A stretch of 64,000 bases of DNA from Zopfochytrium polystomum (GCA_025765615.1 JAIVFJ010000029.1:248001-312000); one strand, 5' to 3'. Counted from the stretch's first letter, positions 11,428 through 23,556 are shown. Program-made: numbers and translations. Notes: generated by a model not told the origin, from the sequence alone.

Positions 11428-14400
11428 ATGAGGCGTCAATTGCCGCCGCTTGCCGGTAGCAGGTACCGTCGGCGGTCGCGGCGCAGATCACCACCACCGA
11501 CATCTGGATCTGGGTCGCCCCAAACAGGATCGTTCGCACTCGGATCATCGCTACTCCTGCATCTGCTCGTGGGCCTGTCTTGCTCAGAATTGAGGACAGG
11601 CGCTGCAGCCACCATCCCATGGAAGGACATGTCGGCTCTCGTCTCCGTCGACACCGTCGGCCTCTTTTCGATCAACGGCCGCGTCGGGACCGCAGGGACT
11701 CGCTTTGGACCTTACTACAGCCCCACTCTCACAGGTACGCTCGGTTCGGCCCTGACCACTAAAAGAATCTAACATCTAGCCACGTCAACATAGATATCAA
11801 CGCTTTCGGCAAAGCAGAATTTGACGCCAGCTCGTACAACGTATGGAAGATCGACAGTACCACGGCGATGATTTCGCAGGTCGCAATCAAGCGTCCCAGG
11901 GATCTTCGGTTCGGCTTCAATTGCGCAAAAGACGTTAAAGCCACCAGTTTTTACTGCACTGGTGGGTGGACTCTCTGCACATATTAGAGCGTACCACTCA
12001 CTCCTGCTCCACACAGGTGGATTCAATCTTTCTTTGAATACTACGGATATCGCCCTCTACGTCGCCGATGCCAAGAGCCAAAACTTGACGGTTGTACGGG
12101 TGGGGTTCACGGGATCGCCACCGGGACCATCAAGAGGATTCATTGGACGGGGTCTTCATGCGTCTGCCCTGATTGGGAGCAAGCTCTTCCTTTTTGGTAA
12201 GCTTCTGGTTGTGTCGCGGTTTTAGACCTAACCTGCCCCCCTTTTCGAATAGGCGGCCTCCCGTGCCTCTTTTGCAAGAAGCCAATGTGGGATGTAACGA
12301 CCACCGGCGTCATCGACGTCAGCAACCCATCTCGGCCGACCCACACGTGGATCACCGGCACCTCAAAGGGCAGCCCCACCCTACAGCAGTTCGCCGGCTC
12401 CTGCGCCGTCACCCTCCCCAACGGCCGCGCGCTGATCATCGGCGGCCTCGGCTCCAGCGACGGCACCACGTTCGCACCCCTCACCAACCTCCTCTGGCTC
12501 TTCGACCCCGTCGCCGTCACCTACACCGCGGTGCCGACGAAAAGCGGCAGCGCGGCGCCGTCCCCCGGCTGGGGCATGTCTTGCGCGCTGTCGAGCGACG
12601 GAAAGGCGGTCTTTGTCCACGGCGGGTGCGACCCCTCCGGCGTCGCGGCCGACGGTGCCTACGATGCGGTCGCAGCCGGGCAGCCGACGGACGGCGCGGT
12701 GTACAAGGTGGACGTTGCGAGCGTCGTTGGCGGCGGCAGCGGGGCGGTGTGGACGAGGATCCCGGACGCGACCGGGCTCGGGCCGGGGCCGCGGTGTTTT
12801 GGGAGTGCGGCGATGTATCGCGATTTGTTTGTTGTCGTTGGTGGGCAGATGGGGGTCGCGAGCGGTGACGACCTGGCGAGCACGACGGGGAACGCGAGGC
12901 TGACGGGCCCGGCGGCGGCGGCGGCGAGGAAGAAGAAGCTGGGGGACAAGAGTCGGGCTGTTCCATCGAGTAAAGGGAAGAAGACGACGAAGAAGAGTTC
13001 GAAGGCGAAGGGCAGTGATAGAGGGGTGACGACGAAGCGGAAGTCGAAAAAGAAGGCGGAGACGAAACCAGCGAAGACGTCACAATCGAAGTCAGCAACA
13101 AAGAAGGCACGGTCGAAGCCAGCAGTAAAAAAGGCGGAGTCGAAGCCAACTCCAAAGCTGAAGCCATCGACAAGGGGGAAGCCTGTGATATCAGCTGCGG
13201 TCAACAAGAAAACTGCGATCCTAGCCAACTTAAGACCAGCAAAATCGGCGTCGACGTCGAGTGGAGCGGAAAAGCTTGCAGAGATGACCCCAGAGTCGTT
13301 TGTGGGCGCAGTGAAATCGATGCACTCGGCCATTGGCCTGGCACTCCGAGATATGGTCGAAAACGACGCGCCTCCGCACCTGGTCGCGCGCCGCTCCAAT
13401 TCTGCGCCGCACCAGGGTCTGTTTACGCCCAACGAGTTGATGCAAGATGACGTGTTTGGTGCCGAGGATGACTTGATCACGCTTGATTCGGCCGACGTGG
13501 ACGCCGTGGTTTCGGCCTTCCAAACAAGCGGTGACGACTCTGGACTGTTCTTTTTCAACTCGCAAACGTCCTCGTGGGTCCCGTCTGTCGACACGCTGAA
13601 CATTGGAATGGCGCCCCAGTCTTTCCCGCCCCCTGCAAGCACCACCTCGACGCGGACGTCCCCGTCCACCAAGCCTGTGGTGACAATTGCTCCGCCGACA
13701 AAGACAGCGGCACCCACAACAGCATCCAAAGAAGCGCCGAAATCCGGGCTGTCACCCGGCGCGATCGCCGGAATCGTCATCGGCTGCTTTGCGATCCTCG
13801 CGCTCATTCCCATGCTGGTATGCCTCATCGTACCAGCGATCCGGAAGAAGCGCGCCGAAAACGCAGACGGGCAGCCCGAAATGACCGAAGCCAACAGCGA
13901 AGGCCGCCAGCGCGGCCTCAGCTTCTCCAGCACCGCGACCAACAACAGCTTCAAAGACTTTCTGAACCGCTTCCGCAAAAAACCGGAGCGCCGGCCGGTC
14001 CTGGCGTCGCCGACCATCGTGCAGATCAAAAAGCCAAAGTGGAAGTTTTGGGCAAGAGACCCTTCGTCGTCCTCCTCCGTGCCGCCGTCGGAGCAGTCTT
14101 TCGTGGTCATCAGGAACCCGGACAGGCAAGTCTACACGCCGGACTTTCTGCCTCCGGGGTACTCGCTGGCGCCGCCGCCGACATCAGGCCCACCGCCCGT
14201 TGAGCCATCGCCGTGGATGACGGACCATTCGCGTCGGGATCAGACCCAACAGAGGCAACAACAGCAGCTCCAGCCCGGGACGGATGTCGTGGCGGTGCTG
14301 ACCCCGGCGGACGTCGCAGCGGCCGTAGACCTCTCGGCGCTGCCGAGCAACCTCCCGCGGCGCGCGACCGGGCGCGCGCGCGAAGTCGGGCAGAGCCGGT

Positions 14401-15109
14401 TCCTCGACGTCACGAAAAACACCGTCATCCCCGTCCTCGCGCCGATCCAAGAAGTCTTCCACCACCACCCGTGGGCGTCCAACAACTCAGCCTCCGCCTA
14501 CTCCTCGTCGTCGTCTTCCTCGTCATCCTCGTCGGCGTACTCCTCCATGCAGCAGCCCGTGACCGACGTGATCGGGCTCAGCGCCGAGTTTGAGAACACT
14601 CTGTTCCGCGTGCTCGGCGACCTCAGCCGCATCCCGCTGACGCCGGCGCGCCCCGGGTCGCTGGGGCTCGAGCTGACGTCGATGCCGCTGCGGACGGTGA
14701 GCCTCGACGCCGCGGACCCGGCGGTCGGGCACGAGGTGTCCAAGGCGCTGCAGACGGAGATTCGGTTCCAGTGCATGTACTGCCACACGCCGAAGAAGGT
14801 CGACGAGTTGGAGCTGCGGTATGGGGACGTTGTGGTGCTCAGGTATGGGGAAGTTGGCAATATGCTTTTCTATTTATGGCCTAACTGTTTTCTCTTGCCC
14901 GTCTCTACATGAAACCATCATTCCACAGGAAATTTTACCACGACGGGTGGGCGTACGGCATCAACTTTTCCCTCCAAACGTCGGGCGTGTTCCCCATATT
15001 CTACGTTGAGGAAGCAACGGAGCTGCCAACGCCAAGCACGTCGCGGTTTTCCCACCTCGCTGCGCGGTACACGGTGTACAATGCGGGCGAGAGCGAGCCG
15101 TTACATTGA
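11428..15109 (+). CDS. Kelch-TM-SH3 single-pass surface protein 1
   Basis: Exons 11428-11734, 11794-11961, 12017-12196, 12253-14842 and 14929-15109 splice cleanly with GT-AG introns and give 1141 residues. The order is: N-terminal hydrophobic signal (SLLLHLLVGLSC); a Kelch/galactose-oxidase-like region at about residues 130-430 with repeats such as LPNGRALIIGGL, KAVFVHGGC and DLFVVVGGQ; a Lys/Ser-rich stalk at about 430-560; a membrane helix near residue 720 (GAIAGIVIGCFAILALIPML) followed by RKKR; a Pro/Ser-rich cytosolic part; and an SH3 domain at about 1055-1115 (DELELRYGDVVVL, DGWAYGIN, GVFPIFYVEE). The topology suggests a receptor or adhesin that couples an outer beta-propeller to cytosolic Pro-rich partners. 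That role is inference. Confidence 0.85.
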
Positions 15110-15733
15110 TACGGCGGTGGGAACTTTGGATGCGTCATGCGGGGTTGTTCGTCGGAGTCGTCTTCGTCTCTGGCGCGGACCGTGGTGGTGGGTCTACGAT
15201 GGAGCTTTTCCAAATTGGGGAGGTGTGTGTCGTGTACACCAAATACCAAATAAGTAGGCGATTTGTCGAGTTGAAACGGCTGCTGCAATGCAAGTAAGCC
15301 AGAATGTTGGACGATTGCTTGAAATTTGTCAAATGAGTTTGGGTTTGTGTGTCGTTGGCCTGACCCGTCCTCTCGTTCTCGTGTTTGGACTTTGATTAGA
15401 CAGGCGTGTCTGATGCGCGTGAGAGAGAGATAGGCGGGAGACAGAGGTGCAGACAGAACAGTGCCCTTTGCTTTGTCAATTTCATGCAGAATGTGCTGCG
15501 CCCGCGCGCTTCTGGGCAGGCTGGCCCAAAGACGGCTTCGCCCGCGATGGCCCTCCCACACACACGCCCACACACACACACACACACACAACTCTCTCTC
15601 TCTTCCTCTCTCTTTGCTCACAGCCTCCCTCCCCGCCGCCAAGGCCGCCGCGGACCCCCTTCGCAGATCATCGTAGCTTCTCACCCGGCCACTTGCAGCC
15701 AGGCAGTCGGATCTGCTGCCTGGCCGCTCCATC
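15110..15733. other. Intergenic between the tandem Kelch genes
   Basis: This contains the promoter side of Kelch gene 2, a CA microsatellite and a CT-rich stretch. No gene is visible. Confidence 0.5.
15569..15591. repeat. (CA)n microsatellite
   Basis: About eleven CA units are followed directly by a short CT run. Confidence 0.9.
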
Positions 15734-18700
15734 ATGATAAACAGTCCGATCGCCCCGTTGCGGCGCTCTCGATCACCTGTCGATCGACCATTCCGCAGGA
15801 GCAAACCTTGGCGATGCCGGCAGCCACCTGCAACACGGGCGCAGCGACCGGCGCTGGATAAAGTCTCCATCGGCCGGCGCCGCACACTACTGCTACTTGT
15901 CTGCTTCCTCTCTCTCGCTGCGGACCTCGCATCCTCCTCTTCGATTGCGTGGAAAGACATGGCCGCGCTCGTCTCGCTGGACAACGTGGGGCTGTTTTCG
16001 ATAAACGGCAGGACCGGAACGTCGACGACGCGGTTCGGGCCGTTTTACAGCCCGACTCTTACAGGTGGGTGGCTTGTTTTTTTTCGGTCTCGATAGGAAC
16101 AGGGAGCTAATCTGCCTGTTCACTAGACGTCGATGCGTTTGGAATGGAAGAGTTCACGACCAGCACAGCAAACTTGTGGTTCGTCGACAGCCGCACGGCC
16201 GAGATCTCGACAGCTGTCAATCAGAAAGCGAGCGACCTTCGGTTCGGCTTCAGTTGTGTGAAGGACAATGTTCTCCCGCGCTTTTACTGTACTGGTAAGA
16301 ATGTCTGGGTGGTGGAACTTTGCAATTCCCCTCTGACAAAGGTTGAAGGAGGTTTCACCGAGTCGTTGAAGACGACCGACATTCCGTTTTACACGATCGA
16401 CATGAAAGACCAGAAAATGAAAATATCTCGGGTCGGATTCAGCCAGCGGCCGCCTGGAAAATCGGTCGAATACATTGGTCGCGGCCTCCATGCCTCCGCG
16501 CTCATTGGGAATAAACTGTTCTTGTTTGGTGAGTCAGCAGTGCATCTCCTCGTTTCCAAAGTTAACCGGCCACCCTTTCAAAGGCGGTTTATCCTGTCTG
16601 TTCTGCAAAAAGCCAATGTGGGACGTTTCCACCACCGCCGTCATCGACATCACCGACCCGCTGAAGCCGACCCACAAGTGGCTGAAAGGCAGCTCCAAAG
16701 GAACCACCGCGCTGCAGCAATTCGCCGGCTCCTGCGCGGTCGGCCTGCCGAACGGCCGCGCCCTCATCATCGGCGGCCTCACCATCAACGCAACCGGCCA
16801 AGCGGCGGCCCTCGCAAACGTCCTGTGGCAGTTCGACCCGGCCTCCGCCTCGTACACCGCGATCCCGACAAAGAGCGGCACGGCGCCGTCCCCCGGCTGG
16901 GGCATGTCCTGCGCGCTGTCCACCGACGCAAAGTCCGTCTTCGTCCACGGCGGCTGCGACCCGTCGTGCGTTGCCTCGGACGAGGACGCCGTCGGCGGTA
17001 ACGGCGGGCCAAAGGATGCTGCAGTTTACAAGCTCGACGTCGCTAGCGTCACTCGCGGCGGCGCGGGGGCCGTGTGGACCAAGATTCCGGACGCGACGGG
17101 AGCTGGGCCTGGCCCGAGGTGCTTTGCGTCGGCGGCGGCGTACCGGGATTTGTTTATCGTTGTGGGCGGGCAGCAGAAGTTGAGCAGCGGGGACGGGGAG
17201 TCGCTGGGAGTGGCGGGGAAGAAGTCGAAAAAGACGGCGGCGGCCGCGACGACTCGTTCGGTTGGGCTGTGGAAGGGCAAGAGTCCGACGGCGGAGAAGA
17301 AATCGAAAAAGGTATCATCGGACGGCGACGAGGACAAGAAGCGGCCGTCGAAGGGGAAGGAACCAAAGACCGCGGAGCCGAAAGCCAAGGCCACCGCGGC
17401 CAAGGCAGGGACAAGCCTATCCGTTGGCTCGAACTTGGGAGCGCTGAAGAATGTGAAGGAGAAGTCAGCTGGCCACATCGACGATGACAAACTCTAAGGT
17501 CCAAACTGGAGGGAGCAGAGATGACGAAACCGAACGCCAAAGCCGTTTCCGACGCAGAAGAGAAGCAACAGTCCATCGGACCGCCCAAAGATCCCAAATC
17601 GCCGTCGGTCGACGCGTTAAAGAAAGAATCAGCACCGCCAAAGGCAAAGACAAAACCAAAAGCGGGCTCGTCCCCTGTGAGCAAAAAAGCGTCGACGAAA
17701 AAGAAGAAGAAAAAAGGGAACACAGTCACGGTCAAGAAGAAGCCGAAACCCAAGGCGAAGGCAAAATCAAGGCGAAGGCCAAGGCGGGAGCACGAAATGC
17801 TGAGACGGACGAACCGGATTCCAGGTCGAAGAACTCGAAGACGAAGGCGAAATCAGTGACAAGCTCGCCCTCCCCAAAGAAAAAATCGGACACCGTCTCC
17901 GAAGGCGCAAAACCCCCATATGGTTGTGCGACTTCGCTCATCAGCGCCGGCCATCGACTGGAGCGGGATTGGCCCAGAAGCGTTCATGAATGTGATGAAA
18001 ACTATGCACTCGTCAATCAACGAGGCAATGCAGAGGGAGGAGTCGCCTACTTTGTCGAGTCTCCACAAGCGCTCCGACCAGGAACTCGCTGATGACAGCC
18101 TCGTTGAAGAGTATATCTCCACGAAAGATGACTTGCCGGGCCTCGAGAGCGGCGACCAAACAGGCTTGTTCCTTTTCAACACTGCAACTTCGTCTTGGGA
18201 GACGAACGTTAAAACCCTGAATATCGGAGCGGCACCTCAGGTCGTTCAGATTCCCCCACGGCCGAGTTCGACCTCAACACAGCCGAGATCCCCTACGACA
18301 ACATCCAAGGTCACCACTGTGTCACCGACGAAGTCTCCTTCGCCCACGGTTACTGAAACCCATCGAGTGTCCAAGCTCACACCTGGCGCAATTACGGCTA
18401 TTGTCCTTGGAGGTCTGCTGGCCGCCGTTCTCGCAGCGGTCGCTGCATGCTTCGTTATTTACAGAAGGAAGAATAGAAACGCCGACGGTACGCAACAGTC
18501 CGTGGCAGCGGTTGCGAAAGAACTCAAAAAAGAACTCATGGAACGCATCAAAAAGACCGGAGAGCGCCGACCGATCCTGGGTGCGGCCGTGAAGAGCAAG
18601 AAGCCAAAGTGGAAAAAGCCGCAAAAAAGAAGCGATGCGCCATCCGAGACATCATCGACTCGGTCGTCAGACTCGCCGGTCCCCGTAATCAAGGAACCCG

Positions 18701-19714
18701 ACCTGGAGATCCGCGGTCTCAGCTTCCTCCCCCCCGGCTACAAATTGCCCCCACCGCCCAACATGCGACCGCCAGCAGCTGCCCCGGCAGCAGACGAGTC
18801 GTCGCCGCTGCTGGAGCCGCCGTCGATCGCGAGAAGCAACAGCAGATCCTCGCTCCTTTCCCACGCCGAGGTGGCCGCCGCGGACGACGACCACCCGGTC
18901 GTCCCGTCAAACATCCCACCCGTCGCAACCGGCCCCGCAAAGAGGCTTGGCCTCTACCGGTACGTCGACCTCGCCAAGAACGCCATCATCCCCGTCCTCG
19001 CACCCATCCAAGAAGTCTACGAAAACCCGTGGTCCTCGGGAGCGACCACCACCACCACCACCACCACCACCGACACCACATCGTCCGCCCCACCGGCTCC
19101 CGCCTCCTCTTCCCCGACCCCGCACCGCCAGAAGGTGGGCGACATCACGGCGCTCAGCACCGAGTTTGAGAACGCGCTGTACGACGTCATTGGTGACCTC
19201 GGCCGCATCCCGCTGACGGACGCCGGCGCCGGGCAGCTGGGGCTGGAGCTGGCGTCGATGCCGCTGCGGACGATCAGCCTAGACGCGGCGGACCCGGCCG
19301 TCGGGTACGAGGTGTCGAGCGCGCTGCAGACGGAGATAAGGTTCCAGTGCGTGTACTACCACAACGCGAAAAAGTCGGACGAGATGAACGTGCAGTATGG
19401 GGATGTCGTGATGCTCAGGTACGGTTTTTTTTTCTTTTTTGCTGTTTCTGTTTCGTTGTTGTTCTGTTTCAGGGCAGTGCCTCACATCAAATCTTTCCTC
19501 CTTCCACCGCACAAACTTTATTTTTTCCCCCAGGAAATTCTACAGCGATGGTTGGGCTCGCGGCGTCAACGTCACCCAGGACACTGATGGCATGTTCCCC
19601 ATCTTTTACGTGGAAGAGGCGACTGAAGCTGGCTACGTCGAGTCGTCGGGTTTCGGTGAAGTGACGCCCGAGCTTGAGGGTTACAATGCCTTTGAAAGCA
19701 TGATCGACAAGTGA
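15734..19714 (+). CDS. Kelch-TM-SH3 single-pass surface protein 2 (frame breaks in stalk)
   Basis: This is the tandem paralogue of the gene at 11.4 kb with the same exon plan: 15734-16064, 16127-16294, 16349-16528, 16584-19418 and 19534-19714. Exons 2 and 3 have the same lengths as in copy 1 (168 and 180 nt). The N-terminal hydrophobic segment (TLLLLVCFLSLAADLA), Kelch part (RALIIGGL, SVFVHGGC, DLFIVVGGQ), membrane helix (GAITAIVLGGLLAAVLAAVA) followed by YRRK, and SH3 domain (DEMNVQYGDVVMLR, SDGWARGVN, GMFPIFYVEE) are all kept. Only the Lys-rich stalk is disturbed. The frame changes near 17495, 17765 and 17920 (the last at a C5 run), so about 140 residues there are uncertain. It could be an expressed gene with consensus errors or a fresh pseudogene. 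Confidence 0.75.
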
Positions 19715-20914
19715 AAGGGAATGATCGCGCAGCAAGATTTTTTCGTTTTTCTTTGTTTTTTGCGTAGTTTGATGATTGAGTTGTCTGTTACTAGTCGCGG
19801 TCGGGGCGATCCAAATGAACCTACATCGTAGAGTCCATATCCATTGATGACCGCCGTGACCGCCGAGCTCGGGATCCCCGCCGCCTGCATCGCCCCGCTC
19901 GCGTAAATCGCAGCCCCAAGCTTATCAAAGATTTCCTTCGGCACCAAAAACAGCGTCGTACACGTATCAAAAATGCTGTCCCCCGTTCCCCCGGCCTTCT
20001 GCCACGTCCCAGCCGCCCTCGCCGCCTGCACGGTCCCCGTCGACGCGCCGTTGATCGCCACGTCCGTCACGTCGACCGTAAAGTACGACTCTCTCCCGAC
20101 CGCCACCCACGCAATGTCCGCCTCGCTGGTCACACCGCAGGCCAGCTGTGCGTGGTCCGTCGCGCCAAAATCGATCACAACTGGGTTTTGGAGTTTGCGG
20201 GGCAGCCGCGGAGCGCGACGAGGGACCGCGCCCGGCTGGACGAGGGAGGTGAGGAAGGAGGGAGATTGGGCCGGCGAGGAGGAGAGGGAGTCGTAGGCGA
20301 TGCCGAGGAGGCCTTGGGAGGTGGAGCCTGTGAAGAGGGAGGGGTTGCTTGTCTGGTGATGTGGAATGTGGGGATCCTGCTGTGAGAATTGCGCGGATCG
20401 CGTCAAGAAAAGGTTGGGCAACGTGCTTTCGTGACGGCGATGAACTCGGTTTGCGCAACGAGGCTCCCGATCTGAACTACGTCGCTGACGACGACTCCGG
20501 ACCAGCCGGAGCCATCCATGAATCCACCCTTCGTGTAGCCTTGAGAGATCGCGCCCGTCGCGTCGTATTTTGCGCCCGTGTAGCCGCCGTCGATCGTTGA
20601 CCCAGGTATGAGAAGGTTCGTAGATCCAGAATCTAGCAGCACCGCGAACTAGCGTGGTGTTACAAAAAACGCGTGATATCGCGGAGAAACGTTGGGGTCA
20701 CCTTGCTTCCTTTTATTACAAGATCGACTGTCCAGCATCCTACAGTCCAAGGCCCTCCGTTCATGCTCAATACTGCACCTTGATATTGTTGCCGTCGAGG
20801 GACAGTGGTGGCTCCGATCGCTCCTCGGGGTCACTCTGGACTCGACGCATCGGGGCAGTGAGCGCGCACACAAGCGGGGTCAGCGTCAGTGCGGTCAGGA
20901 CGTGGCGTAACATT
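19681..20914 (-). pseudogene. Aspartyl protease 2, 3'-truncated and frame-broken
   Basis: The ATG at 20914 opens a signal-like leader (MLRHVLTALTLTPLVCAL). A frame break near 20790 separates it from GGPWTVGCWTVDLVIK. A GT-AG intron (about 20687-20650) then leads to FAVLLDSGSTNLLIPG. The second lobe has SQGLLGIAYDSL and IFDTCTTLFLVP. Two opposite shifts near 20200-20260 scramble the segment that reads RGCPA in the paralogues. After VINGYGLYDV the usual last third (the GNGYFYF and DSFYVVMD blocks, stalk and anchor) is absent, and the frame runs into the 3' exon of Kelch gene 2 on the other strand. It is a partial duplicate of its neighbours and almost certainly not a working protease. Confidence 0.75.
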
Positions 20915-21105
20915 GTTCAGATCGCATCGCGAGCACTAGCCGTAGCGAAATTGTCAGCCCTAGTTCGATCCCACTTATTTATTAGATCGCGGCGCAAGAA
21001 AGAGAAGTCGCCCTTCAGTTCAGCAGTTCGATGCTAGTCACTGTGGTGGTGGGAGGACTACAAATACTTCAACCGAGCATGGGCATTCCAACGTGATTAG
21101 TGAGT

Positions 21106-23556
21106 CTAATTAACAAGCATAAGAGCAATAGTCGTAGACAGTAAAAACAAGAAAATACACGGCAGCGATGGAACTGACGACGACTTTTTTGACTGGAGCA
21201 ATGATGCTGTTGCAGCAGAGCCATTCTTGTCCGCTGGTGTGACCGTATACACATCGAAGTACAGCGTCGATGGTTGCGACAACCCGATCCTCCCGGATGG
21301 AGGTGGCAGCAGGTCTATGCTTGTGGCGGGTGAAGGCTGCGACGAAAGTTGCGTCGTTGGCGCGGGCGATGACGAGCCCGACAGGATGGGAACAGAAATG
21401 ACGGAAGAAACCCCCGCGAGCCGCGATATGCTGCTCCCCCGTGCAGACGCGTATGAGGTCGCCTTTGTAGATGTCCCAAAGGATGCGGTAGTTTTGGATG
21501 AAGATGACGCTCGAGGCGAGCTACTTCTCGCTGTGGTTGGCAAGCTTGACCGACTGGATGACCTTGCCGAGCTTGTTGATTTCATAACTGAAGACGTCTG
21601 TGATGAGGACGTCGTTTTAACGCTTTTGAGAGACGACGTTTTCGAGAGCAGGTAGGAAGATTGCGACGTCTTTTGACGATTGATGAGCGATGGAAGGACA
21701 AATTTGGAGGAATTGTGAAATGGAGAGATAACTACCTGAACGGAGGAAGATGATGCTTTCGTATACGACGAGTAGATAGACTTGTTGGAGGAGGAAGTGA
21801 TCGGTTTCGTGGAAGAATAGAAGATAATGCTGGTCGAACTTGCTGCTGATTTTGTTATTGTAGTATATGACTTACTTGCCGACGTCGTACTTTGTTTGGA
21901 TGAGGTGGACGAGCTCGAGATTGATTTCACGGAACTTGCTGACACAGACGACTTCGCCGTGATAGAAGAGGTGGTTGCTTTTGAAGAAGATTTGTTCACC
22001 GTTGAAGAGTTCAAAATCGTCTTCGTCGAAATGGATTTTACTTGTGGAGGATTCAATCGTTGATCATGAGCGACAAGGAGATACCTGTTGAGTAGACGGC
22101 TGTGGTCGAACTTTTTGGTGGGGTTATAATAATTCGCCCAGCCGCCGTCGAATACGATCTTTCAAGTGTCAGCCAAGTTTCACTAATCATTCAACTTACT
22201 TTTCGCAATCACACCCTGGCCCAAATCCAACTCTTCCGTTTCCTCTATCCATTACGACGTAGAAAGAGTCGTAGATGATGGACCCAAACACAACATTGCT
22301 TGTGTCTTGGCTAGCTACTGGGAAGTAGAAGTAGCCTGTTCCATCGCCTTGGATGTATCCACGGCCCGTGAGAATAAGAGTTATTATCTCGCCATTCAAA
22401 CCATCTAGCGAAAAGGAGATCTCAGGAAGTTTGCTGTAATTGACGTCCTGTACCAAATATCTATGAGTTTGACTTAATTCATTACTTTTGAGGATCACAA
22501 ACCATTGGCAAACCCGCCTGTGAGTACAGAAAATCGTCTACATCGGTTGAGGAAAGTCCAGCGGCTTGAAGTTCGCCAGTTGCCTTGATTTTTGCAACGA
22601 AGACATCAAAGACGGCGGACGGCAGCAAGAGCAGTGTCGTGCAAGAATCGATAATGCTTGTGTCTGACGTCTGCCAGTCCGTTGGCAGCGTAATGTCCTT
22701 CCCAGCAACCGCAACGCTTTTCACGTTCAAGTTGTAGTACGATTTTGAGCCAACCGCTGCCCATCCAAGAGGTGCGCCGTTTTGTGTGCACGTCAAATTC
22801 TTCTCTTCGTTACCCCAGTCGATCACGGACGGAGAATCGCTGGTCGCAGGGCACCCGCGAAATCCGATCGCGTCGCTTTTGAACGAGCCTGATTGGACCA
22901 TCGCTGTCACGACGGTCAGCGGAGATACCGCGAGACTGTCGAAGGCGATTCCCATTAAACCCTGGGAGTCTTCTCCGTTCGTTACTGGTGTGCTTGACTT
23001 TTTCGTTGGAGAAATGTAGTCAGATTAAAAAAAAAAAAAAACATGGGTCAAAAACGCAAACGAACCTGCTTCGTCATAACTGCGAAAATGGCTGACGCTC
23101 TCGGACCGTCCAAGGACACAACGTCTTGATAGAAGTTCCCCGTCCACCAAGTTCCGTCGTAAAAACTCTGCGTGATCCCGGAGATGACGGGGGTTTTGCC
23201 CTTGATGTCGTACGTTGGCTGGGACAGCGAGTAGTTGTTCAAAGTGGACCCTGGGATGACGAGATCGGACGATCCGGAGTCGATTTGAGCGTTGAACTGC
23301 TCACTCGATCAGCGCGCGTGCAAAATGAAGTTTGACTGTAAGAACTGACCGTCTTGTTACCAATCGTCACACCGACGTTCCAGCACCCCGAAACCAGTGG
23401 CCCGCTTGTAAGAACTTGCTTGGACGCGACCCGGAACCGTGGACGTTGGCGATATCGATGCGAGACGGTCAGCCACGCGCCAACGTGGCAATCTGCGTGA
23501 AGCAGAAGCATCGCGCAAGCGATCCAGATCGCGTACAGTCGTGCGCGTCGCCGCAT
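21106..23556 (-). CDS. GPI-type aspartyl protease (pepsin family A1), protease 3
   Basis: Six exons join in phase: 23556-23350, 23296-23066, 22997-22503, 22447-22200, 22158-22085 and 22040-21106, giving 729 residues. The signal peptide is YAIWIACAMLLLHADCHVG. The first active-site motif is AQIDSGSSDLVIPG; the second is IIDSCTTLLLLP, with Cys replacing the usual Gly. The C-lobe core is IQGDGTGYFYFPV...DSFYVVMDRGNGRVGFG. A very long Ser/Thr/Lys-rich stalk (about 300 residues) ends in the hydrophobic tail LPCIFLFLLSTTIALML, typical of GPI anchoring. It resembles yapsins, which process cell-wall or secreted proteins. An optional in-frame intron may lie in the stalk near 21740-21680. Confidence 0.85.

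Noticed and set aside
10912..11439. 175-codon minus-strand frame between the KCH and Kelch genes
   Set aside because: No recognisable motif, no splice partner, and random-looking composition.
12659..14110. 483-codon open frame on the minus strand
   Set aside because: It is antisense to Kelch gene 1. The plus strand has domains and paralogue-conserved introns, and the antisense frame is a by-product of G/C-ending codons.
17154..17753. Long minus-strand Phe/Ser-rich frames
   Set aside because: They are antisense to the Lys-rich stalk of Kelch gene 2; AAG codons read backwards give long open runs of Phe and Leu.
21227..22063. Acidic plus-strand frames (DDV, DEVD runs)
   Set aside because: Antisense of the Ser/Thr-rich stalk of protease 3.
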